NCBI GenBank assembly: GCA_001917435.1
Contig: MNEA01000148.1
Location: 1-50,474, forward strand
DNA from: Acidobacteria bacterium 13_2_20CM_2_57_6
Lineage (GTDB): Bacteria > Acidobacteriota > Terriglobia > Acidiferrales > UBA7541
Length of the DNA: 50,474 nt
Reading direction: 5' to 3'
The translations under genes and the position numbers were made by a program. A model generated the notes under the pieces. It was not told the origin of the DNA, ran no database searches, and saw only the letters and a program-made list of their open reading frames with translations. This document shows positions 32,939 through 40,631 of this stretch, in pieces. The first letter of the stretch is position 1. The number at the start of each line of letters is the position of its first letter.

Positions 32939-34344
32939 GCGAAGCGCTCGATCAAGCACGGATGGAAGCCTTGATCGGCGAATTGAGGAAAATTCCGCCG
33001 TTCGCGGACCAGCCGCAAGCCGATCTCGAATGGTTTGTCGCGCAAACGGAGGAGCGCCGTGTCGAAGTAGGCGGAGTCATAGTTAAGGAAGGCTCTCCGG
33101 CGGACACCATGCTGGTGATCCTGGAGGGTGAATTCCGAGCCCGGCGCGAGAACGGCCCTCAGGACGGCCCGGTCTTTACTGCCCATGCCGGGGATGTAAC
33201 AGGCGTCCTGCCTTTCTCCCGAATGAAAACCGTTAGCGTGACCGGGCGTGCTGTAATGCCGGTTCGCGCTCTGACGTTTCCGGCCGCTAAGTTTCCCGAA
33301 CTATTTCAGCGGATGCCCGAGCTTTCACAGCGTCTCGTCGGCCTTCTGACCGACCGCGTCCGGAACGTCACCAGGGAAGAGCAGCAACGAGAGAAGCTCG
33401 CTGCGCTTGGCAAGCTCTCCGCGGGCCTCGCGCACGAATTGAACAACCCGTCCGCCGCAGCCCGCCGCTCCGCTGCCTCCCTTCGCGATTGTTTGGAACG
33501 CCTGCGCGTTGCTGGCCGCAGTTCGCGCTTGGGTCCGGAAGATTGTGGCTTGTTGGCTCAACGCGAAGAAGAAATTCGTGCCGCGCTGAAACCCGCTGAA
33601 AACAAAGATGAGTTCGCCCGCGTCGAGCGCGAAGAAGCGATTCAATCCTGGCTGGAGGGACGAGGCGTTGCCGATGCCTGGAAACTTGCGCCGCTTCTGG
33701 CCGATGCAAACCTGACCGACGCGCAATTGGAAAGGTTTGCGGGCGCCGCCGGAACTTCGCTTGGCCCCGAGCTCACGCGCTTCGCTACCCTCCTCGAAAT
33801 GGAGCGCATCGCCGCCGAACTCGATCACAGCACCGCGCGCATTTCTGATCTCATCAAAGCGATCAAAGAGTATTCCTACATGGACCAGGCGCCGCTTCAG
33901 GAAGTGGACATCAAGAACAGCCTGGAAACGACGCTCATCATCATGCATCACAAGCTGAAGCGCGGCATTGTGGTTATCCGCGAATTTGCCCCCGACTTGC
34001 CGAAGGTGATGGCCTACGGCAGCGAGCTGAATCAAGTGTGGACAAATCTTATCGACAACGCCGCCGATGCCATGAAAGAAAAAGGTAAGCTCCTCGTGCG
34101 TGCCGTGCGCGAAAATGAGTATGTGCTTGTGGAGATCGCCGACGACGGGCCGGGCATCCCTCCCGAAGTGCAATCCCGCATCTTTGAGCCGTTTTTTACA
34201 ACTAAGGGTGTGGGCGAGGGAAGCGGCCTCGGCCTTGACGTAGTCCATCGCATTGTAAAAAAAATGCGCGGGCTCATCAGCGTAAAGTCCGTTCCGGGAG
34301 ACACCCGGTTCCAGGTGCGAATTCCCATTCAAGCGACGTTGTGA
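32935..34344 (+). CDS. Histidine kinase with N-terminal cyclic-nucleotide-binding domain, 469 aa
   Basis: Residues ~18-135 are a CNBD fold (ILEGEFRARRENG, then AGDVTGVLPF and VRALTFPAAKFPELF). The dimerisation domain has the H-box LSAGLAHELNNPSAAARRSA with His167. Residues ~180-320 are a long helical insertion. The ATPase has NLIDNAADAMKEKGKL, DDGPGIPPE and FEPFFTTKGVGEGSGLGLD. No membrane segment exists, so it is a soluble kinase. ATG 32935 overlaps the upstream stop (ATGA), so the two proteins are made in balance. It likely phosphorylates the receiver of the upstream flavoprotein. The arginine usually contacting the cyclic phosphate is not obvious, so ligand binding is unproven. Confidence 0.87.
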   Translation: MSEALDQARMEALIGELRKIPPFADQPQADLEWFVAQTEERRVEVGGVIVKEGSPADTMLVILEGEFRARRENGPQDGPVFTAHAGDVTGVLPFSRMKTVSVTGRAVMPVRALTFPAAKFPELFQRMPELSQRLVGLLTDRVRNVTREEQQREKLAALGKLSAGLAHELNNPSAAARRSAASLRDCLERLRVAGRSSRLGPEDCGLLAQREEEIRAALKPAENKDEFARVEREEAIQSWLEGRGVADAWKLAPLLADANLTDAQLERFAGAAGTSLGPELTRFATLLEMERIAAELDHSTARISDLIKAIKEYSYMDQAPLQEVDIKNSLETTLIIMHHKLKRGIVVIREFAPDLPKVMAYGSELNQVWTNLIDNAADAMKEKGKLLVRAVRENEYVLVEIADDGPGIPPEVQSRIFEPFFTTKGVGEGSGLGLDVVHRIVKKMRGLISVKSVPGDTRFQVRIPIQATL

Positions 34345-34361
34345 TTCTCCGGGAGACCAGC

Positions 34362-34628
34362 ATGGCCGAAAACTGTACTCATCTCGATGTGATCAAGAGC
34401 GTAAAGCCAAAAACCAAGGGCTGCGAAGAATGTCTGAAGATGGGCGACAGCTGGGTGCATCTCCGCCTGTGTTTGAGCTGCGGCCATGTCGGCTGCTGCG
34501 ACTCCTCCAAGAACAAGCACGCCACAAAGCATTTTCATGCCACGAAGCATCCCATTGTCCGGTCGCAGGAGCCCGGCGAAAACTGGATGTGGTGTTATGT
34601 CGATGAGCTGATGTTTGAGGAAGAATGA
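34362..34628 (+). CDS. UBP-type zinc finger protein, 88 aa
   Basis: The protein is essentially one zinc-finger of the UBP (ubiquitin-hydrolase) type: CTHL, CEECLKMGD, CLSCGHVGCCDSSKNKHATK, then HFHATKHP. In eukaryotes this finger binds the C-terminus of ubiquitin; bacterial versions have no known ligand. ATG 34362 is preceded by GGGAG. The 18-bp gap to the kinase makes this the third gene of the module. It may recognise a peptide tail or act as a redox/zinc switch. Confidence 0.88.
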   Translation: MAENCTHLDVIKSVKPKTKGCEECLKMGDSWVHLRLCLSCGHVGCCDSSKNKHATKHFHATKHPIVRSQEPGENWMWCYVDELMFEEE

Positions 34629-34631
34629 GTC

Positions 34632-35549
34632 TCACCTTTGTTTCTTTGCCGGAATCAGCAGCGACGCTACCAGAGCAATCAGCAGCACTCCCCCCACAAC
34701 GCCAAGAGACACTGTAACGGGGATATGCACCCACCGCTCGCCGATCATTTTTCCGCCGATAAAAACCAGAACGACCGCCAATCCTTCATCCAGGAAACGT
34801 AAACGGTCAATGACTCCCGCCAGCAGAAAGTACAGCGCCCGCAGGCCCAGAATCGCGAGCACGTTCGACGTGTACACAATGAAAGGGTCGCGTGTGATGC
34901 CGAAGACCGCGGGGATGGAGTCCACCGCCAGCGTGACGTCCGTAATCTCCACGACAAGCAGGACCAGAAATAGCGGCGTCGCAAACAACCGGCCTGCATT
35001 ACGAACAAAAAAACGTTCGCCGTGATATTCATGGCTAATTCGAAGGTGCCGCCCGGCGAAGCGGACGATCCTGCTTTGTTCCGGATGAAAATCCCCTTTG
35101 TGAAAGAAGAGCATGCGCAGGCCGGCATAAACCAGGAACGCCCCCAGCAAATACATCACCCAGGAAAAATGTTCGATCAATTCCGCACCCAGCGCGATCA
35201 TCGCTCCGCGCATGACCAGCGCCCCGACCACCCCCCATTCCAGAAGGCGGTGCTGCAGATTCTCATCCACCGCAAACGCGCGAAAAATCACCAGGAAAAG
35301 AAACAGGTTGTCGACACTGAGGGCTTTTTCGATCAGATAGCCGGTAAAAAATTCCAGGGCCAGCTGCTCCCCATAAAAATAGAGCACTCCAAATCCAAAA
35401 AGGACGGAGACTGCGATCCACCCGAAACTGGCAAGCGCCGCCTCACGAATTTCGATCTTGTGCGGGCGGCGGTGGAAGATGCGGAGGTCCATCGCGATCG
35501 CGACGGCGATGAAAAGATTGAACGCAATCCAGTGGAGCGGCGTCCCCAT
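34632..35549 (-). CDS. TerC/Alx-family membrane protein, 305 aa
   Basis: This is an integral membrane protein with about eight segments. The family's two acidic signatures are present: EKALSVDNLFLFLVIFRAFA and EITDVTLAVDSIPAVFGITR. Members (Alx, TerC, MeeF/MeeY) are linked to manganese export and metal resistance. It ends 3 bp from the convergent zinc-finger gene. It follows the secreted hypothetical protein at 35557 by 7 bp, so they share a transcript. No yybP-ykoY-like leader is near. Confidence 0.88.
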   Translation of the reverse strand: MGTPLHWIAFNLFIAVAIAMDLRIFHRRPHKIEIREAALASFGWIAVSVLFGFGVLYFYGEQLALEFFTGYLIEKALSVDNLFLFLVIFRAFAVDENLQHRLLEWGVVGALVMRGAMIALGAELIEHFSWVMYLLGAFLVYAGLRMLFFHKGDFHPEQSRIVRFAGRHLRISHEYHGERFFVRNAGRLFATPLFLVLLVVEITDVTLAVDSIPAVFGITRDPFIVYTSNVLAILGLRALYFLLAGVIDRLRFLDEGLAVVLVFIGGKMIGERWVHIPVTVSLGVVGGVLLIALVASLLIPAKKQR

Positions 35550-35556
35550 GACGGCG

Positions 35557-36411
35557 CTAGGGAATGGAACCGCGCGCGTCGATGGAGTTCAAATTGGAAA
35601 GCTCGACTCGGATGGCCTTGCCGCGTTCAATTCTTACGGGAACATCCCAGCGCACACGCATGTCTCCAGAGTCAGCGTCCAGGTTTAGCGTGCTGATCCA
35701 ATAATCGCCCGGCGCAAGTCCCGAGATTGTGGCGCGTCCTTCGAGATCCGTATCCACCTTGGCCGCGAGAAATTTGATTTGCGCAACATTCGGTGCAATA
35801 CGTTGAACGCGCCTGCGTCGGTCATTTTGCAGGACGTCCCATTTTTTCTGGGGATTGACCCCGTCGAGCTCCAGCTCGACTCCCGAAATGGTCTCGGGCC
35901 GGTTCCGAATGAATTTCTTGAGGGCTGTAAAGTAGTCTTGTTTCAATTTGTTGTATTTCTCCGGGTGCTCCGTCTTGTCCACCTCAGAGAACTTTGGTTG
36001 GGGGAAGCCGCTTGTTACCCCGCCGCTGTTCGTCCGCTGGTACGCCAGGAGGAATTCCGGGGTGTTGAGGATGTCGTCCGGCGTAAGCAGTTTGTCGAGG
36101 TCTGGTTCCGTGAGATCGAGCGTGTCATGCGCCTTGAGCCATGTCCGCAGCTCCGGCGAGACTTTGAGGCCGTCAATAAACTGATCGCGCGGCGGTACCG
36201 GGTCCTTCTCTTCCAATTCCTTCACGATCTCCGAGTAGCTTTTGGTGAGGACATAGAACGTGAATTGGCGCACCGGCTCCGGACGCGCCGCCGTCGGGTT
36301 GATGCGCGCGACGAATTCCAGCCCTCCTGTATCGCTTTGTGCCCTTGCTCCGCTCGTGACTATAAAAGCGCACAGAGCAATCGCCACAGTGAAGACGTCT
36401 CTTTTTGCCAT
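35557..36411 (-). CDS. Secreted protein of unknown function, 284 aa
   Basis: A signal peptide is clear (MAKRDVFTVAIALCAFIVTS, cleavage near ARAQS). I start at ATG 36411 because the upstream residues precede the signal peptide. The middle part is polar and helical. The C-terminal ~90 residues (AAKVDTDLEGRATISGLAPG, DYWISTLNLDADSG) have the pattern of a carboxypeptidase-regulatory-like beta-sandwich. It is probably periplasmic or surface located. It is co-directional with TerC (7 bp apart). Confidence 0.7.
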   Translation of the reverse strand: MAKRDVFTVAIALCAFIVTSGARAQSDTGGLEFVARINPTAARPEPVRQFTFYVLTKSYSEIVKELEEKDPVPPRDQFIDGLKVSPELRTWLKAHDTLDLTEPDLDKLLTPDDILNTPEFLLAYQRTNSGGVTSGFPQPKFSEVDKTEHPEKYNKLKQDYFTALKKFIRNRPETISGVELELDGVNPQKKWDVLQNDRRRRVQRIAPNVAQIKFLAAKVDTDLEGRATISGLAPGDYWISTLNLDADSGDMRVRWDVPVRIERGKAIRVELSNLNSIDARGSIP

Positions 36412-36512
36412 GTCAAAATCGTAACAGAATTGCAAAAGCAAAAGGCAGAACTTCCGCAGCTAGTATCCTAAACCTGGAGCTCAAAATGTTCTTTCCCGAG
36501 ACCCAGGCTCGG

Positions 36513-36884
36513 TTATCCCCCTTTGGCTTTATTTTTGAGGAGCTTGGCGAGCTTTTCGATTTCCTCAGTTTTCTTGACCATACGGACCGAGAGCACTTCG
36601 GTGGTTGCAGTCTTCTGAACTTCTTCGCGCAACTCCCCAGACAACTGATAAAGCCGTTCGACCCCTTCGCGGAATTCTTTCTCGTCTTGCTGCATGCGAG
36701 CCCGTTTTGCTGCGGCCATGGCCTGTGGGTTTGAGTGCATCTCCGCCGGGTTAGGAGTCTCCGCCGGCTGCGGTGGTGGAGGTGGAGTCGGCGGATATTG
36801 AGCGAACAACCAGCCTTCCTTCGCTGCCAGAAAGCCGGCCACTCCGGCCATTGCCAGGATAAACACGCGCCTCGTTTCAAGCAT
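36513..36884 (-). CDS. Secreted coiled-coil protein, 123 aa
   Basis: The N-terminus is a signal peptide or anchor (RRVFILAMAGVAGFLAA), with two Arg but not a strict twin-arginine motif. Then comes a Pro-rich linker (YPPTPPPPPQPAETPNPAE). The rest is charged helix (QQDEKEFREGVERLYQLSGE, KKTEEIEKLAKLLKNKAKGG) likely to form a coiled coil. The function is unknown. Confidence 0.6.
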   Translation of the reverse strand: MLETRRVFILAMAGVAGFLAAKEGWLFAQYPPTPPPPPQPAETPNPAEMHSNPQAMAAAKRARMQQDEKEFREGVERLYQLSGELREEVQKTATTEVLSVRMVKKTEEIEKLAKLLKNKAKGG

Positions 36885-37004
36885 GCCGGCCTCCCGACTG
36901 GAGTTCTTCCCGGGAGTATGTTCCTTCGGACGGAGACGCGCAAGAATTAGGGTCTACGATCGCTTGTTGCCCACGACAACTGCTGAATTTCTAGAACCGA
37001 GCGG

Positions 37005-37769
37005 CTAAAACGAGGAGAAAACGTACATGCCGTCGGCACGGCTCTTGATACGCGGGGGGCGATGGTTCTTTTCGAAGAAATCGTAGCCTTGTTTCAGATT
37101 GCTCCAGAAAGCAATCAACAATGCCTGATTAGCGTGAGTTGCCGCCAGGGATTTGAGGCCCTCGTCCGTAAGCCTGGCAGGGTAGATCTCAATCGGCAAG
37201 TGTTGTTGATTTTGGTCGTGGACAAGAACCGAGAGCCAATAGACCTCCTTGATGCCATCGTCCGTGATGGGAATGCAGCCGATCGACGCGCAGTCGCCGT
37301 GAAGAAAAATATCTCCACCTGGATTTTGATGTGAACCAAGGATGCGGTCGGAAGCGTTCGGATAATTGATATGCAGGCTCAAGAAGAAATTGCTCTGGGG
37401 ATTGAAGCAATCCAACTCGTAAAAGCCTTCCGGCACCTGTTCGTCGCCAAAGCGGCGCTTGGGCCCCAGCGATCCCGACGAAGCGCAAATTCGATACTCG
37501 TGCACGAGCACGTAAGGCTTGTCTGACGCGCCAGCTGCCCAAAGATCCAGAATGCCTTCTTGTTTGAAGGCCCGCAGCAAAATCGCGCGTGGGGGATAGG
37601 TGACCGCCTTTTCTTCGAATCTCTTCTTCAAAACTTCATCTTTTTCCTTAGACGCAGTTCGGACGTGTGGATATTTCCATTGAAGTTCCCGAAAGGATTT
37701 CAGCTGTTGAGGAGACGAAGAAATTGCGAGCAGAAACAACAGAGGCAGAGCGGACTTTGCAATTCTCAT
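37005..37769 (-). CDS. YafK-like L,D-transpeptidase, 254 aa
   Basis: A signal peptide starts at MRIAKSALPLLFLLAISSS. The catalytic site of the L,D-transpeptidase fold is FLHGDCASIGCIPI, with His and the nucleophilic Cys in the order HG-x5-GC. Such enzymes form or hydrolyse 3-3 or lipoprotein links in peptidoglycan in the periplasm; YafK-type proteins hydrolyse the link to Braun lipoprotein in E. coli. I prefer ATG 37769 because the frame upstream lacks signal-peptide character and it leaves 7 bp after the preceding gene. Confidence 0.82.
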   Translation of the reverse strand: MRIAKSALPLLFLLAISSSPQQLKSFRELQWKYPHVRTASKEKDEVLKKRFEEKAVTYPPRAILLRAFKQEGILDLWAAGASDKPYVLVHEYRICASSGSLGPKRRFGDEQVPEGFYELDCFNPQSNFFLSLHINYPNASDRILGSHQNPGGDIFLHGDCASIGCIPITDDGIKEVYWLSVLVHDQNQQHLPIEIYPARLTDEGLKSLAATHANQALLIAFWSNLKQGYDFFEKNHRPPRIKSRADGMYVFSSF

Positions 37770-37776
37770 AACTCGG

Positions 37777-38016
37777 CTAGTGCCTGGCAAAGACCATCAA
37801 AAATATCATGGCCGCGATGCCCGCAATCAGCAATGCCGCGACGATGCGGAAGAGTAGCGAAGAGGGAACCGCCGGAATGGGACCAAATGGCCTTTTGGGT
37901 GGAAACGGCGGATCCAGGACGCCAACCCCTGTCAACTTGCGCGGCGGGCCGCCACCGCGTGCGGAGGACGTCTCTGCCTCAAGTTCAAACTCGTTTTCGG
38001 CGAAGTCGTAAGGCAC
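37777..38016 (-). CDS. Small single-span membrane protein, 79 aa
   Basis: The first ~50 residues are acidic, then Pro/Gly-rich (PPRKLTGVGVLDPPFPPKRP). One membrane helix fills the C-terminus (RIVAALLIAGIAAMIFLMVF). It is a tail-anchored type of protein with the soluble part in the cytoplasm or periplasm. It starts at GTG 38016 and ends 7 bp before the L,D-transpeptidase start. The function is unknown. Confidence 0.6.
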   Translation of the reverse strand: MPYDFAENEFELEAETSSARGGGPPRKLTGVGVLDPPFPPKRPFGPIPAVPSSLLFRIVAALLIAGIAAMIFLMVFARH

Positions 38017-38051
38017 GTCAAAAAAATGCTATTCCGTTGCAGAAGAACTGT

Positions 38052-38994
38052 CTAGAACAGGCGGAAGACCGCTTCGGCGGTGACCCAGGCTGGCACGGGG
38101 TGGCGCGCCCCATCATGCGCTGGCACAAATTTCCAGCCGCGAATGGCCTGTTCCGCGCGCTCGTCAAGCCCCAGCCCGATTCCTTGGACGATTCGGACTT
38201 GCGAGGCTCGCCCGTCAGCACCGACGAGAACGCGCAGTACCACTCTGCCTTGTAGCTTGGCTTCCCGCGCCTCGTCGGTGTATTGCGGGTCGGGGCAATC
38301 CGCGCAGCTGGGTAGCGTAACGCCGCCCCGGTATCTCGATTGCGATTCGCCTAGCCCGCCGGGTCCATCGCGCGGGCCATCTCCCATAGTCTTCCCATCA
38401 CGGCTGCCGATCGTATCGGAATCGCCCGGTCCCGGTGAGTTCGTTTCCTCCGTCATCCACGGCAAGCCGATTTTGCTAACCGCGGTCAGGGTAGGCGATG
38501 CGTTCGGATCGAATATTGTGGGCGCCACGGGCATTTGTTCTTCCTGTTTGTGGGAGCGATGGCCGGACGATCTGAATGGAAGCGAGCGCTGCAAAATTTC
38601 CAGCCGTCGCGGGAATCATCACTCGGCCCCCTCCACTGCCGCTTCCTGGATCAGCGCGACTGGTGCTCGGCGCAAACAAGTGCGACGGAAACGTAAGACC
38701 TCTCAGGACTTTCGTAGCGTCATTTTCCTTGGGTTTCTCGGGCCTGAATGGATGCACGGCAAGCGCCGCCAGCACCAGGATTACTGCCGAATGCGTTAGA
38801 AGAGATATTCCCTGCGCGCGGCTCGAATGCGCCGATCTATCAAAATGCAAAAGATGCAATGGCGCGCCGTTCGCGGAACTCATTTTCCACTTCCCCCGAG
38901 CCAGGGCATCATGAAAGTTTCCGCGGATCCGTTGAACTACGTTGTCGCTAGAACTCACCGAGGAAAGCAAGGAACGCACGAAGGAATCGCGCAT
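38052..38994 (-). pseudogene. TonB-family protein split by a one-base frameshift
   Basis: The first frame (from ATG 38994, with GGAGG upstream) has the cytoplasmic part and the membrane segment (GISLLTHSAVILVLAALAVH). It then goes wrong after ASIQIVRPSL. In the next frame the protein continues normally (HKQEEQMPVAPTIFDPNASP, the CADCPDPQYTDEAREAKLQG motif and the TonB domain to VTAEAVFRLF). Removing one base from the GGG run at 38552-38554 joins both. The intact relative at 39201 shows the same order of parts. It could be a real mutation or an assembly/sequencing error in a short G run. Confidence 0.78.
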
Positions 38995-39200
38995 GGGCAG
39001 GCCTCCGCGCCCGCCTCAAATTTGGACGCACTCCTCGACGAGGCGGGCTGCGAACGCGTGTTGAGAAGCACAGCGCGGCAGATTGGTTGCCCGCAAAAAG
39101 TCCATTTGGTTATACCTCAGTGAAGAGCGTCTCGCCACAAAGAGCACGGCGTATACAAACGCCCCGAAGGCTGTGCGGAAGAGCTTGCTGCTAGCTCTTG

Positions 39201-40421
39201 CTAGTAGAGGTGGAAAGTGACTTCGATCTGCACGCGGCAATTGACCGGTTTGCCGCTGGGACCTACTGCCGGGCGCATTTTCCAATTCTTCACTTGCGCG
39301 AGGGCCTTTTCTTCCAAGCCGAGTCCAGGGCCTTTGATTACCACCGGGCTGATCACTCGCCCGTCGGCGGTAACCGTCACATCGAGCAAAACGGTTCCCT
39401 GGTACTTGGCCTTCCGCGCTTCGTCGGAGTATTCCGGTTGTGGGCAGTAGATGCACATCGGCGAGCCGACGCCGTTCAGCCCCGCGCGGAAAACTCCCCC
39501 GCCCGTACCCCCGCCTTCACCAGGGCCAAGGCCTCCGCCGGAGCCACTGCCGATACCGGTGCCATTGCCGTTCCCGAGCGAGTCCGTCGCGCTCTTGGCC
39601 AGCGGATCACCGAAGTTCGCCATATTCGGGCTCGGCACTTTCAAATCAGGTGGACCAAGCAGCGAAGGATCCATCGCCAGCTTGGGATTCAGATTCTGAA
39701 TCTTTGCCTGAGGCGGTGTGAACTGCGTGTACTGAAACTTGGGGAGTTTCCCCTTGGAAGTCGGGGTCAAGGTGTGATTGTTTGCACCGCCACCGCCGCC
39801 AGCCTTGTCATTACCCGCCGGCAGCTTCGCTATGTAGGGTGAAATGTCCAGCGGCGTCACGTTAACCTGCTTGTTCTTTGCTTCCGTCGAGGCAGGCAGT
39901 ACATTAGTAAAGATTGGAATCACCAACAGGCCGATCGCCGCAATGTGCAGGACGACAGCGAGCATCTGGCTGGTGCCAAAGTTTTCGTCTTTCGACCAGA
40001 TGTCTTTCACTTTCACCGGCCGAATCCCAGGCGGCAGAGGCGGCTGCTTCGGAGGCGAAAAAAAATCCCTGACTCGGTCGCCGAACCCGCCGAAATTCGC
40101 GCCCCATGCTACTGCTAGCCTGCTGTTCACGCGCCCTCTCGATGCAGGCCGAAGGCGCAAAAATTCCGCCAGGTTGCCAGCTACTCCCGATCCGAAAGTT
40201 GTCTGCGTAAAGGGCGCATCCTTGCGCTCGCGCACTTTGACCGGCCGTTCCGTAAGGAACTGCTTCAGGTTCGACCAGAAATTATCCGGGATTAGAATCT
40301 CGGGCTTCGTGAACTTCGGCACCGCCGTGGACGGGACCGGAACGGCAGGACCGCGGCCCGCGGATGACACCCTGGGTTTTGTGATTTCAGGCGGCAGCAG
40401 ATTGATAAATTTGCCCGGCAC
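39201..40421 (-). CDS. TonB-family energy-transducing protein, 406 aa
   Basis: A long cytoplasmic N-terminus precedes the single membrane segment (QMLAVVLHIAAIGLLVIPIF). Next comes a Gly-rich periplasmic linker, and the C-terminal TonB domain from YCPQPEYSDEARKAKYQGTV to VQIEVTFHLY. TonB proteins pass proton-motive energy from ExbBD to outer-membrane transporters. Tandem TonB-like genes are common in acidobacteria. GTG 40421 has AGAGGT upstream. The neighbour at 38052 is the broken paralogue. Confidence 0.88.
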   Translation of the reverse strand: MPGKFINLLPPEITKPRVSSAGRGPAVPVPSTAVPKFTKPEILIPDNFWSNLKQFLTERPVKVRERKDAPFTQTTFGSGVAGNLAEFLRLRPASRGRVNSRLAVAWGANFGGFGDRVRDFFSPPKQPPLPPGIRPVKVKDIWSKDENFGTSQMLAVVLHIAAIGLLVIPIFTNVLPASTEAKNKQVNVTPLDISPYIAKLPAGNDKAGGGGGANNHTLTPTSKGKLPKFQYTQFTPPQAKIQNLNPKLAMDPSLLGPPDLKVPSPNMANFGDPLAKSATDSLGNGNGTGIGSGSGGGLGPGEGGGTGGGVFRAGLNGVGSPMCIYCPQPEYSDEARKAKYQGTVLLDVTVTADGRVISPVVIKGPGLGLEEKALAQVKNWKMRPAVGPSGKPVNCRVQIEVTFHLY

Positions 40422-40631
40422 CGTTTACCTCTTTAGTTTAGACGCAGATTCCCCATATTCGGTGTGCCTGTCCGATATGATTCGCGCTGGCCGGGAAAGG
40501 TTGCGCGCTCCATGGCGGCTGACACCGGTTGCCAATCATTGTAACATACGTGGTTACGCTGCTTCCCGATGTTTCCCGCCGTACACCTGTACAAACGGAC
40601 GGCATAGAAGGGACTTACAATCGCTTCAATT

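Noticed and set aside
33325..34332. 335-codon minus-strand frame inside the histidine kinase gene
   Set aside because: It is a GC-driven shadow; the plus strand holds the H-box and the ATPase motifs.
40422..40631. T-box leader before ileS
   Set aside because: No specifier loop, antiterminator sequence or terminator can be found; only a 12-bp palindrome is present.
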